A program made the translations under genes and the position numbers. From Halomicrobium salinisoli (GTDB lineage Archaea; Halobacteriota; Halobacteria; Halobacteriales; Haloarculaceae), in assembly GCF_020405185.1 (NCBI RefSeq), contig NZ_CP084463.1:2728001-2792000 (forward strand): DNA of 64,000 bases, written 5' to 3'. The notes below the pieces were generated by a model. That model worked only from the letters and a program-made list of their open reading frames with translations, was not told the DNA's origin and searched no databases. This document shows, piece after piece, positions 42,416 to 51,249 of this stretch (its first letter is position 1; the number at the start of each line of letters is the position of its first letter).

Positions 42416-43089
42416 GCCCCGCGCCCGACTCGGCGTACGAGTTCGCCGACGGCGTCCCGATCGAACCGATCCGACCGGGAACGACGGTGCTGGTCGCCGG
42501 ACCCGCGCTGAGTCGAGCGGAGGACCTCGCGCTGTCGCTGGTCGCCGACGGGACCGACGGCGACGGCGCGCTGTTCGTCTCGACGAACGCCAGCGCCGAG
42601 AACCTCCTCGACGCCTGCGAGCGGAGTCACGCCGCCTTCGACCCGTCGCGAGCGGGCGTGATCGACTGCACCGGCCGAGACCTGAGCGGCGCCCGGTTCG
42701 ACGCCCAGGTCCGGTCGATCTCGACCCAGAGCGACCTCACCGGCATCGGGATGCGGTTCTCGGCGCTGTACGAGTCGCTGTACGCCGACGCGACTGAGGG
42801 CTGGGTCCGGACCGGGCTCGTCAGCCTCTCCTCATTGTCGATGTACGTCGACCTGCGGTCGCTGTTCCAGTTCACCCAGACCCTCACCGGCCGCATCGAC
42901 AGCGCCCGCGGGCTCGGCGTCTTCGCCATCGACCCCACGACCCACGACACGAAGACGGTCAACACGCTCGGCCAGGCCGTCGACGGCCGCGTCGAGGTCC
43001 GCGACGCGGAGGGCGACGCCGACGGCGAACTCCGGGTCCGCGGCCTCCCCGACCAGCCCAGCGGCTGGCGGCCCTTCTCGCTCTCGTGA
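42412..43089 (+). CDS. RecA/KaiC-like haloarchaeal protein with degenerate P-loop
   Basis: The product is 225 residues, starting at a GTG that overlaps the previous stop codon. The sequence GTTVLVAGPALSRAEDLALSLVADG lies where KaiC/GvpD-type proteins have the Walker A motif, but G-K-S/T is missing. ALFVSTNASAENLL and the later LRSLFQFTQTLTGRIDSARGLGVFAIDP follow the RecA-like fold of haloarchaeal signal-output proteins. It probably does not hydrolyse ATP and may bind a partner or nucleotide. Pairing with a GAF pseudo-receiver is typical of haloarchaeal regulator modules. The exact family name is uncertain. Confidence 0.7.
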   Translation: MSPAPDSAYEFADGVPIEPIRPGTTVLVAGPALSRAEDLALSLVADGTDGDGALFVSTNASAENLLDACERSHAAFDPSRAGVIDCTGRDLSGARFDAQVRSISTQSDLTGIGMRFSALYESLYADATEGWVRTGLVSLSSLSMYVDLRSLFQFTQTLTGRIDSARGLGVFAIDPTTHDTKTVNTLGQAVDGRVEVRDAEGDADGELRVRGLPDQPSGWRPFSLS

Positions 43090-43312
43090 GGCGGCTCCGC
43101 GTCGGCGTCGCCGGCCCCGATGGGCAACGGTCTTTGGCCGGGACCCGCTACTGACTGCCGGCCGATGACGATCACCTGCGGTTCCGAGCGAGGATGACCA
43201 CCTTGCGGTGACGAACCCTATGAGTGCCGAGGCCAGTCTTCCGCCGTTCGCACTCACAGCCGACCACCGGGCAGTCCCGACCAATAGACACGTCTGCTAG
43301 TGCCGGCACCGA

Positions 43313-43322
43313 GCCCTTATCC
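43313..43322 (+). promoter_or_regulatory. TATA-like box for the AglB gene
   Basis: The stretch cccttatccc lies 21-30 bases before the ATG at 43343, matching leaderless spacing. Confidence 0.4.
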
Positions 43323-43342
43323 CCCGCACTCGATGGTAGCGT

Positions 43343-46069
43343 ATGGCCGAGCGAACGGAGCGCGACGGGTGGACCGTCGACGCGACGCCTCTCCTCGAAT
43401 TCGTCCGGCGGTTGCCCCGCGTTCCCTCCTACCTCCTCCTCGCGATGGCGTTCATGTTCTGGGTCCGCGCGCAGTCCTACCGCAACTTCCTCGGCGGCGA
43501 CGGGACCGTCCGGCTGACCGCGATCGACTCGTGGTACCACTGGCGGACGACGATGTACACGGTGCGCAACTGGCCGCGGACGATGCCGTACGACCCGTGG
43601 ACGGCGTACCCGACGGGGACGTACGTCGGCCAGTTCGGCACGCTGTTCGACCAGATCGTCGCCACCGCCGCCCTGATCGTCGGCGGCGGCGACCCGAGCC
43701 AGGAGACGGTCCTCACGGTCGCGCTGCTGGCCGTCCCGGCCATCGCCGCGCTGGTCGCGATTCCGACGTACTTCGTCTGCAGGCGCCTGGGCGGCTGGGT
43801 CGGCGGCATGCTGGGCGTCGTCCTGCTCGCGCTGTTCCCCGGGCGGTTCATCGGGAAGAGCACGGCGGGGATGTACCAGCACCACGCCGCCGAGGTGCTG
43901 TTCATGACCGTGGCGGTCCTGGCGGCGATGGTCGCGCTGACCGTCGCCGAGCGCGAGCGACCGCGCTACGAGGACGTCGCCGACCGCGAGTGGCGGGCGC
44001 TCCGCCGACCGGCGGGCTACGCCGCCCTGGCGGGCCTCGCGGTCGCGCTCTACCTCTGGGTGTGGCCACCCGGGGTCGTCCTCGTCGCGATATTCGGGCT
44101 CTTCTTCGCGATCGAACTGAGCGCGCGGTACGTCGGCGGCGGGAGCCCCGAACCGCTCGCGTTCGTCGGCGCGGTGGCGCTCGGCGTCACCGGGCTGCTC
44201 ACGACGGCGACGATGGAGGTCACCGAGGTCCATCCGGCGGCCGAGGGGCCGCTACAGCCGGCGCTCGCGCTCGCGGTCGCCGGCGGCTGCGTCTTCATGG
44301 TGGGGCTGGCCCGCGCCTGGGAGCGCCGCGGGATCGACCGGCGGTACTACCCGGTCGCCGTCGCCGCCGGGATCGTCGTCGCGGCCGCCGCGATAGCGCT
44401 CGTCCTGCCCTCTGTCTGGGAGCGGATCCTCCGGGGCGTGTACGGGCGGCTGATACCGGTCGGCTACTCGGCGACGGCGCTGACCGTGGCCGAGGCGGGG
44501 CCGCCCGACGACGTCCTGGGGTTCTTCTACGAGCAGTACGGTCCGGCGTTCCTCACGGGGCTGGTCGGCCTCGCCGCGCTCGCCGCCCGGTCCGTCCTCG
44601 GGGACGACCACCGCGCGGAACACGTGCTGATCGTCGTCTGGGCGCTGGTGCTCACGTCGATGGCGGTCACCCAGCAGCGGTTCAACTACTACTACGTCGC
44701 GCCGGTCGCGGCGCTGAACGCCGTCCTCGTCGGGGAGATCGTCGGCGGCATCGACCGCGGCGACCTCCCGCGGGTGCGCGTGGTCGACGTCGGTCGCGTG
44801 GCCGTGCTCCTGGGATTGGCGGCGGTCGTCCTCCTCCCGCTGACGACGCTGGTCCCGCCGGCGACGGTCCTCGACGCCGGGGGCGACCAGCGCCCCAGCC
44901 GGGACGCCATGCGCTGGCAGAGCACGAACCACTGGCTGGAGGCGAACAGCCCCGCGCCCGGCGCGTGGGGCGGCGCGAACAACGCGGACGAGTTCGACTA
45001 CTACGGCACCTACCCCGTTCCGGAGGACGGCGACTTCGCGTACCCGGAGGGCGCCTACGGCGTGATGTCGTGGTGGGACTACGGCCACTTCATCACGGTC
45101 CAGGCCGAGCGCATCCCCCACGCGAACCCCTTCCAGCAGAACGCGCGCTCCGCGGCCGCCTTCTTCACGGCGGACTCGGAAGAGCGGGCGCAACTGGTCC
45201 TCGAGGCGATCCCCGCCGCGGAGAAGTCCGACGACCTGAACCGGCTCGACGAGGGCGAACTCGCGGCCCTCGCCGACGAGCGCACCGCCCAGGAGCGCGG
45301 CGAGGGGTCCCGCTACGTCGTGATCGACGACGAGATGGCCGGCCACAAGTTCGAGAGCATGCGGACCTACGCCGGCGAGGACGCCGACGCGTACCGGGCG
45401 GACCGGGAGGTCCAGGTCGTCGAGGACGCCAGCACCGTGAGCGGGACCGTCACCGCGCCGACGCGCGACGAGGCCTTCGAGGAGACCGTCCTCTCGCGGC
45501 TCTACTTCGACGACGCCGACGGGATGGAACACTACCGGCTCGTCCACAACGACGACCAGCAGTCCCAGTTCGTCACCGTCGCCGTCTCGCGGGACGGCGG
45601 CGAGACCTGGGAGCCGGAGTACGTCAACCGACCGGTGACCCAGCGCGTCCTCGACACCCTCGACCGCCTGCAGGCGGACCCCGACGCCGAGGTGGCCGTC
45701 TACGACCTGCGCATGCAGCCGGCCGTGAAGGTCTTCGAGCGCGTCGAGGGCGCGGAGCTGACCGGTACCGTCGACGCGCCCGCGGGGTCGACGGTGACCG
45801 CCGAACTCCGGCTCACCACCGAGCAGCGGGGTCGGACCTTCACCTACGAGCAGACCGCGACCGTCGGCGAGGACGGGTCGTTCTCCATGACGGTGCCGTA
45901 CGCGACTCGCGAGGACGTCGACGTCGAGGAGGGGTACACCGACAGCAGCGTGACCGCCGACGGTCCCTACGCGATCAGGGTCGACGGCGAGGTCGTCGCC
46001 ACCGCCGAGGTCGACGAAAGCGCGCTCTACGCCGGCGAGACGGGTGAGGTCGCGATGCGGACTGAGTAG
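43343..46069 (+). CDS. aglB: Archaeal oligosaccharyltransferase AglB
   Basis: The product is 908 residues, about 13 membrane helices plus a large extracellular C-terminal domain. AIDSWYHWR near 61 is the first D-x-D-like metal motif. MYQHHAAE near 178 is the second, with Gln in place of the usual Asp. TVAE near 380 is the TIXE/SVSE loop motif and SWWDYGHF near 577 is the catalytic W-W-D-Y-G. DDEMAGHKFESM matches the DK/MI-type helix that recognises the sequon. It moves lipid-linked glycan to Asn of N-x-S/T at the outer face. No other glycosylation genes are adjacent. The secreted protein at 53441, with about 75 sequons, is a natural substrate. Confidence 0.93.
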   Translation: MAERTERDGWTVDATPLLEFVRRLPRVPSYLLLAMAFMFWVRAQSYRNFLGGDGTVRLTAIDSWYHWRTTMYTVRNWPRTMPYDPWTAYPTGTYVGQFGTLFDQIVATAALIVGGGDPSQETVLTVALLAVPAIAALVAIPTYFVCRRLGGWVGGMLGVVLLALFPGRFIGKSTAGMYQHHAAEVLFMTVAVLAAMVALTVAERERPRYEDVADREWRALRRPAGYAALAGLAVALYLWVWPPGVVLVAIFGLFFAIELSARYVGGGSPEPLAFVGAVALGVTGLLTTATMEVTEVHPAAEGPLQPALALAVAGGCVFMVGLARAWERRGIDRRYYPVAVAAGIVVAAAAIALVLPSVWERILRGVYGRLIPVGYSATALTVAEAGPPDDVLGFFYEQYGPAFLTGLVGLAALAARSVLGDDHRAEHVLIVVWALVLTSMAVTQQRFNYYYVAPVAALNAVLVGEIVGGIDRGDLPRVRVVDVGRVAVLLGLAAVVLLPLTTLVPPATVLDAGGDQRPSRDAMRWQSTNHWLEANSPAPGAWGGANNADEFDYYGTYPVPEDGDFAYPEGAYGVMSWWDYGHFITVQAERIPHANPFQQNARSAAAFFTADSEERAQLVLEAIPAAEKSDDLNRLDEGELAALADERTAQERGEGSRYVVIDDEMAGHKFESMRTYAGEDADAYRADREVQVVEDASTVSGTVTAPTRDEAFEETVLSRLYFDDADGMEHYRLVHNDDQQSQFVTVAVSRDGGETWEPEYVNRPVTQRVLDTLDRLQADPDAEVAVYDLRMQPAVKVFERVEGAELTGTVDAPAGSTVTAELRLTTEQRGRTFTYEQTATVGEDGSFSMTVPYATREDVDVEEGYTDSSVTADGPYAIRVDGEVVATAEVDESALYAGETGEVAMRTE

Positions 46070-46181
46070 CCCGGACCGCCGCGAGAGCGGACCGGAATTT
46101 AAGTTTCGTCGGGATGAGGACGGAACAGAACGGGGGTGAACAGTCGATGACAGTGAACGGCGCGGCAGGCGGCGACCGGGC

Positions 46182-47657
46182 GTGAGCGGGTACGACGTCG
46201 CGGTGATCGGCGGCGGCGTCGCCGGCATGAGCACTGCGGCGCGATTGCAGGCGGCCGGCCTGTCGACAGTCGTGCTGGAGGCGCACAGCCAGATCGGCGG
46301 CTGCGCCGGCTACTACCGGCGAGAGGGGTTCGCGTTCGACGTGGGCGCGACCACGCTGGTGGACTTCGAGCCCGGCGGCGTCGGCGGCCAGCTGCTGGAC
46401 GAGGTCGGGTTCGACCCGCCGCCCATCGACGTTCAGGACGCCTACGACCTGTGGCTGCCCGACCGGCGGGTGCGGCTGTACCGGGACCGGGAGCGGTGGG
46501 CGGCGGAGCGCCGCGAGAAGCTCGGCGACGACGACCGTCACCTGGCGTTCTACGCCTTCCTCGACGACCTCTCCGAGCGGCTCTGGCGGATCGCCCGCAG
46601 CGACGTGAAGCTCCCGATACAGAGCGTGCGCGACCTGGTGCGGAACCTGCGGGCGGTGGGCCCGTCGGACCTCCCGCTGGTGCGGTACCTCCGGTGGACG
46701 ATGGGGGACGCGCTCCGGACGTTCGGCGTGTACGACGACGTCCCGCTCCGACGGGCCGTCGCGGTGCTGGTCGAGGACACGGTCCACTCGACCGTCGACG
46801 AGGCCCCGCTGTTGAACGCGGCCCTCGGGATCACCATCCGCCGCGCCGGGCTGGGCCGGCCGAGGGGCGGCATGCGCGGGTTCTGGACGTCGTTCGCGGA
46901 GCAGTACGTCGACGCCGGCGGGACGATAGCGACGGGCGAGCGGGTCGTCGAGGTGACCGGGACGAGCGGCGACTTCCGGATCCGGACGGCGACCGGTCGG
47001 TACCGGGCGGAGCAGGTCGTCAGCAGCGTCCCAGTCGACGTCACCAGAGAGATCGCGCCGTCAGTCGTCGGCGACCGACTGGACGACCACGTCGAGACGC
47101 TGCGGGACCACGAGGGCGGCGCCGTCGTCGTCTGCCTCGGCGTCCCGGCGAGGGAGGTCGACGACCGCGAGGTCACCCACCACCAGATACTGGCGGACTA
47201 CGACGAACCGCTGGGCGACGGCAACAACATGTTCGTCTCCGTCTCCGCGCCGGGCGACGACGCCAGCGCGCCGCCGGGCCACCGCGCGGTCATGCTCTCG
47301 ACGCACTGCGAGGTCGAGCCCTGGCAGGACCTCGAGCGCGAGGCGTACGAGCGGAAGAAGGCCGCGGTCGGGGAGCGACTCGTCTCGCGGGCCCGGACCG
47401 TCTACCCAGACCTCGGGACCGATCCCGTGGTCTACGAGGTCGGGACGCCGGTGACCTACGAGGCGTTCACGAACCGGCCGCGGGGCGCCATCGGGGGGTA
47501 CCGGCAGACGCTCGGGAACACGAACCAGCGGGCCGTCCCGCAGGACGTCGGCGTCGACGGGTTCTACCTCGCGGGCGACACCACCTGGCCGGGGCTCGGC
47601 ACGGTGGCCTGCGTCAGGGGGAGCGCTGTCGCGGCCGAACTGGTCCGCTCCGGGTGA
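46182..47657 (+). CDS. CrtI-like FAD-dependent oxidoreductase (phytoene desaturase superfamily)
   Basis: The product is 491 residues starting at a GTG. VAVIGGGVAGMSTAARLQAAGLSTVVLEAHSQIGGCAGYY is the N-terminal FAD motif. FAFDVGATTLVDFEPGG is typical of the CRTISO/CrtI relatives, and FYLAGDTTWPGLGTVACVRGSAVAA is the C-terminal motif. It may desaturate, isomerise or otherwise modify a carotenoid or related prenoid. Solo CrtI-like genes away from crtB/crtI clusters often have other substrates. It follows aglB by 112 bases but need not be functionally linked. Confidence 0.85.
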   Translation: MSGYDVAVIGGGVAGMSTAARLQAAGLSTVVLEAHSQIGGCAGYYRREGFAFDVGATTLVDFEPGGVGGQLLDEVGFDPPPIDVQDAYDLWLPDRRVRLYRDRERWAAERREKLGDDDRHLAFYAFLDDLSERLWRIARSDVKLPIQSVRDLVRNLRAVGPSDLPLVRYLRWTMGDALRTFGVYDDVPLRRAVAVLVEDTVHSTVDEAPLLNAALGITIRRAGLGRPRGGMRGFWTSFAEQYVDAGGTIATGERVVEVTGTSGDFRIRTATGRYRAEQVVSSVPVDVTREIAPSVVGDRLDDHVETLRDHEGGAVVVCLGVPAREVDDREVTHHQILADYDEPLGDGNNMFVSVSAPGDDASAPPGHRAVMLSTHCEVEPWQDLEREAYERKKAAVGERLVSRARTVYPDLGTDPVVYEVGTPVTYEAFTNRPRGAIGGYRQTLGNTNQRAVPQDVGVDGFYLAGDTTWPGLGTVACVRGSAVAAELVRSG

Positions 47658-47927
47658 ACCGACCACCGGGCGCGCCGCGCCGCCGACGCAGCCGGCGCGC
47701 CGCACCACTCCCGACAATTTCACCGACGATAATTATACTGGATCTTATAGTTACCCCGTCCGGACCTGGTCCACCGTCACCACCGACGTGACAGATGCAG
47801 TATACAGCGCCTACAACCCAGATATACTACTCGTTCGTCTTCCGTCCAGTGCGATTACTTGTTATTCAGATCCCAACACTTCGACCATTGTCGTAACGTT
47901 GAAAACGAAATCCGCCAAGGAAGGGGT
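47658..47927. promoter_or_regulatory. AT-rich promoter region of the amino-acid ABC operon
   Basis: The gap contains several AT-rich elements (for example ataattatact at 47729-47739, gatatactac near 47821-47830 and attacttgttattc near 47853-47867). A Shine-Dalgarno-like aaggaagggg sits just before the ATG at 47928. The last AT-rich stretch would give a leader of about 50 bases, which suits the unusual presence of a ribosome-binding site. Confidence 0.4.
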
Positions 47928-48707
47928 ATGGAACGCAGATTTAGCATGGACCGCCGCGCGTACCTGAAGACCGTCGGCGCGGCGGGCGCGTCGGCGGCGG
48001 TCGCCGGCTGTCAGGGCGGCGGCAGCGGGAGCGACGACACCATCGTCCCGGGGACGGCGTCGGGCTTCCCGCCGTTCGAGTACACCCAGGACGGCGAACT
48101 GGTCGGCTTCGACGTCGCGCTGGCCGAGGAGACCATCGACCGCGCCGGCTACGAGGTGGGCGACTGGGTCGACGTCGAGTTCGACTCGCTGATCCCGTCG
48201 CTGACCGAGGGCGACATCGACCTCGTCGCCGCGGCGATGACGATCAACGACGAGCGCGACCAGACCATCGACTTCAGCGACCCCTACTGGGAGTCCAACC
48301 AGGCCGTGCTCGTCCGCGAGGGCGGCGACTTCCAGCCCGAGAGCACCGACGACCTGGAGGGCCAGCGCGTCGGCGCCCAGTCGGGCACCACGGGCGAGGA
48401 GCAGGTCCAGGGCCTCATCGACGACGGGACCGTCAGCGGCGACGACTACCGCCAGTACGACAACTACACGCTGGCCGTCGAGGACCTCGAGAACGGCAAC
48501 GTCGACGCCGTCGTCATCGACGTCCCCGTCGCGGAGAACTTCGCCGGCGACCGCTCGGTCGTGATCGCCTTCCAGATCGAGACCGGCGAGCAGTTCGGCT
48601 TCGGCCTGCGCGAGGACGACGACCGCATCGAAGACGTCAACTCGGCACTCTCCGAGATCCGGGACGACGGCACCTACGAGGAGCTCGTCTCGGAGTACTT
48701 CGGCTAG
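47928..48707 (+). CDS. Amino-acid ABC transporter substrate-binding lipoprotein
   Basis: The product is 259 residues. The Tat signal is R9-R10 in MDRRAYLKTVGAAGASAAVAGC and the lipobox Cys is 28. The body has VPGTASGFPPFEYTQDGELVGFDVALAEE, a family-3 substrate-binding signature, and ends SEYFG. It binds a polar amino acid outside the cell for the permease genes that follow. The ATG at 47928 was chosen because of the adjacent Shine-Dalgarno-like stretch; 47946 (MDRRAYL) is an alternative. The ligand is not certain. Confidence 0.9.
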   Translation: MERRFSMDRRAYLKTVGAAGASAAVAGCQGGGSGSDDTIVPGTASGFPPFEYTQDGELVGFDVALAEETIDRAGYEVGDWVDVEFDSLIPSLTEGDIDLVAAAMTINDERDQTIDFSDPYWESNQAVLVREGGDFQPESTDDLEGQRVGAQSGTTGEEQVQGLIDDGTVSGDDYRQYDNYTLAVEDLENGNVDAVVIDVPVAENFAGDRSVVIAFQIETGEQFGFGLREDDDRIEDVNSALSEIRDDGTYEELVSEYFG

Positions 48708-48710
48708 CGC

Positions 48711-49427
48711 ATGACGCCCGTCCCGCTGCAGCCGGGCGACTGGCTGTTCGTCCTGCAGAACTGGGAGTTCCTGCTCCTCGGGACGGTCGTGACCGTGCTG
48801 CTGACGGCGACCAGCCTCGCGCTGGGCTTCGCCGCCGGCTTCCCGGCCGGTGCCGTCGAGGTGTACGGGTCGGGCCGCCTTCGCGAGGCCGTCAGCACCG
48901 CCGGCGTCGTCCTGCGCGGGACGCCCATCGTCGTGCTGATCGTCCTGTTCTACTTCGGCCTGCCGATCCCGCAACTGGCCACGGTCCCCGTGCTGGACGT
49001 CCAGCTTGACGCCTTCCTCGCGGCGACGCTGGCGCTGGGCCTCCGCAGCGCCGCCTACCAGAGCCAGGTGTTCCGCGGGGCGATCCAGTCCATCGGCGAG
49101 GGCCAGATGGAGGCCGCGCGGGCGGTCGGCATGTCCCGCCGCGGGGCCGTCCGCCACGTCATCTTCCCGCAGGCCATCCGCCGGTCGATCCCGGGCTTCC
49201 AGAACGAGTTCACGATCGTCCTCAAGGACACCAGCGTCGCCTTCGCCATCGGACTGGCCGAGCTACTGACCCGGGCTGAGAACCTCTATCTCCAGCCCGG
49301 CCAGGGCACCGCCGTCATGGAGGTCATCCTCGCCATCACCGCCATCTACTTCGTGCTCACGTTCACGACGAACCGGACGCTCGACTACCTCGAATCGACC
49401 TACGCGATCCCCGGAGAGTCAGAATGA
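48711..49427 (+). CDS. Amino-acid ABC transporter permease
   Basis: The product is 238 residues with about five helices of the HisM/GlnP type. The segment EGQMEAARAVGMSRRGAVRHVIFPQAIRRSIPGFQNEF is the EAA loop that docks on the ATPase. It starts three bases after the binding-protein stop and overlaps the ATPase gene by four bases (ATGA). It pairs with the second permease (50155) to form a heterodimeric pore. Confidence 0.92.
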   Translation: MTPVPLQPGDWLFVLQNWEFLLLGTVVTVLLTATSLALGFAAGFPAGAVEVYGSGRLREAVSTAGVVLRGTPIVVLIVLFYFGLPIPQLATVPVLDVQLDAFLAATLALGLRSAAYQSQVFRGAIQSIGEGQMEAARAVGMSRRGAVRHVIFPQAIRRSIPGFQNEFTIVLKDTSVAFAIGLAELLTRAENLYLQPGQGTAVMEVILAITAIYFVLTFTTNRTLDYLESTYAIPGESE

Positions 49428-50158
49428 GCCTGCTACGCGTCGAGAACGTCGACAAGGCCTACGGCGACGAGGAGGTACTGCACGACGTCAGCTTCGAGAT
49501 GGACCAGCGCGACGTCGAGGTGATCGTCGGCCCCAGCGGCTCGGGCAAGTCGACGCTGCTGCGCTGCGTCAACCGCCTGACCGAGATCGACGACGGAGCC
49601 ATCTACCTCGACGGCGAGGAGGTCCACGGAATCGACGAGAACGACCTGCGCCGCCGGGTGGGGATGGTGTTCCAGGACTTCAACCTGTTCGCCCACCGCA
49701 CCGCCCGCGGCAACGTCACCCTCGGGCTGACCGAGGTGCTGGGCATGTCGAAGGAAGAGGCCCGCGCCAAGGCCGACGACTACCTCGACCGGGTCGGGCT
49801 GGCGGATCAGGCCGACTCCTACCCCGCGGAGCTGTCGGGCGGCCAGAAGCAGCGCGTCGGCATCGCCCGCGCGCTGGCGATGGATCCCGAGCTCATCCTC
49901 TTCGACGAACCGACCAGCGCGCTCGACCCCGAACTCATCGGCGAGGTGCTCGAGGTGATGAACGACCTCGCCGAGGAGGGGATGACGATGCTCTGTGTCA
50001 CCCACGAGATGGGCTTCGCCCGGTCGGCGGCGTCGACGCTGACCGTCCTCGACGACGGCCGGATCGTCGAGCGGGGACCGCCCGAGCGGCTGTTCGAGGA
50101 CCCACAGCACGACCGCACGCGCCAGTTCCTCGGTCAACTGACGGACCTCGACAGATGA
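49424..50158 (+). CDS. Amino-acid ABC transporter ATP-binding protein
   Basis: The product is 244 residues. Walker A is GPSGSGKST (near residues 36-44), the signature is LSGGQKQRVGIARAL, Walker B is LILFDEPTSALDPEL, and the switch His is in CVTHEMGFARS. It is a GlnQ/HisP-type ATPase that drives polar amino-acid uptake. It overlaps both flanking permease genes by ATGA junctions, which shows tight translational coupling. Confidence 0.94.
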   Translation: MSLLRVENVDKAYGDEEVLHDVSFEMDQRDVEVIVGPSGSGKSTLLRCVNRLTEIDDGAIYLDGEEVHGIDENDLRRRVGMVFQDFNLFAHRTARGNVTLGLTEVLGMSKEEARAKADDYLDRVGLADQADSYPAELSGGQKQRVGIARALAMDPELILFDEPTSALDPELIGEVLEVMNDLAEEGMTMLCVTHEMGFARSAASTLTVLDDGRIVERGPPERLFEDPQHDRTRQFLGQLTDLDR

Positions 50159-51177
50159 GCGCGCACGAGGAGACCCGGGCGTCGGTGGTGGGCGAGCTCC
50201 CCGGGCGGCGACGGCTCGTCGTCGGCGCCGTCGGCGCGCTCTTCTGGGCGTGGCTGCTCGCCCGCTGGGCGTACCACAACACGGTGCTCGACCGCGTGTT
50301 CACGGCGGTGGGCCTGCCGGACCTGATTCGAGCCGAGCGGGGCGTCCGCGGACGCGAGCCCTGGCTCCCGGCGGCGCCGTTCGAGGCTGTTGCCGACGCC
50401 GTCGGCGCCGTCGCCGCCGCGCTCGGACCGGCGAGCTTCCTGCTCGACTGGCTCGTCTGGCCGTTCGAGCTCGCCGCCTTCGCGACGGAGACGGCGCCCG
50501 CCCTCGCCTCGGGCGCCTACCTCACCGTCCTCCTGACGGTCGTCTCCATGCTGCTGGGGCTGGTCATCGCCGTCCCCGTGTCCGTGGCCCGCGTGTACGG
50601 CGGACGCGCTCTCAGCCTCGTCTCGCTGATCTACACCGAGGTGATCCGGGGGACGCCGCTGCTGGCGCAGCTGTTCTTCCTCTACTTCGGGCTACCGCTG
50701 GCGAGCTGGTTCGACGCCGTCGCGTTCGTCGGGGAGGGGCCCGTCCCGCGGTCCGCCGTCTTCGTGGCCGTCGTGGGCTTCACGATCAACTCCTCTGCCT
50801 ACCAGTCCGAGTACATCCGCGCTGCGCTGCAGTCGGTCGACGAGGGCCAGCTGACTGCGGCCCGCGCCGTCGGCCTCTCGAAGCTCCAGGGCATCCGCCA
50901 CGTCGTCCTGCCCCAGGGGCTGCGCTACGCCATCCCGGGCTGGACCAACGAGTTCGTCTACCTGCTGAAGTACTCCTCGCTGGCCGCGTTCATCACCGTC
51001 CCGGAGCTGTTCCGCCGGGCGCGTGACATCGGCTCGGACACGTTCCAGTTCACGGACGTCTACGTCGTCGCGGGCCTGTTCTACCTCGCGCTCGTCCTGA
51101 CCGTCTCGCTCGCGATGGGGCGAGTCGAGACGGCGGTCGCCATTCCGGGCGTCGGCGGGACCGGCGAGGACCGCTGA
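50155..51177 (+). CDS. Amino-acid ABC transporter permease with N-terminal extension
   Basis: The product is 340 residues. The C-terminal two thirds is the HisM/GlnP-type domain (GAYLTVLLTVVSMLLGLVIAVPVSVARVYG), with the EAA loop EGQLTAARAVGLSKLQGIRHVVLPQGLRYAIPGW. The first about 110 residues are extra and include a membrane helix near 22-40 and amphipathic segments (LPDLIRAERGVRG). Similar long N-termini occur in some other two-permease systems. It completes the import complex with the permease at 48711. Confidence 0.9.
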   Translation: MSAHEETRASVVGELPGRRRLVVGAVGALFWAWLLARWAYHNTVLDRVFTAVGLPDLIRAERGVRGREPWLPAAPFEAVADAVGAVAAALGPASFLLDWLVWPFELAAFATETAPALASGAYLTVLLTVVSMLLGLVIAVPVSVARVYGGRALSLVSLIYTEVIRGTPLLAQLFFLYFGLPLASWFDAVAFVGEGPVPRSAVFVAVVGFTINSSAYQSEYIRAALQSVDEGQLTAARAVGLSKLQGIRHVVLPQGLRYAIPGWTNEFVYLLKYSSLAAFITVPELFRRARDIGSDTFQFTDVYVVAGLFYLALVLTVSLAMGRVETAVAIPGVGGTGEDR

Positions 51178-51216
51178 CCGGGCGGAACGGCGCTCTCGCC
51201 CGCCCCGGGCCGACAC

Positions 51217-51226
51217 GTTACTTATC
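51217..51226 (+). promoter_or_regulatory. TATA-like box for the exported unknown protein
   Basis: The stretch gttacttatc is centred about 28 bases before the ATG at 51250. The gene therefore has its own promoter and is not simply the end of the ABC operon. Confidence 0.45.
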
Positions 51227-51249
51227 CAACACGAGCCCGAAGGCCGGCT

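Noticed and set aside
43220..43300. A 26-codon frame upstream of aglB
   Set aside because: It has no zinc ligands, membrane helix or promoter, and is too short to support.
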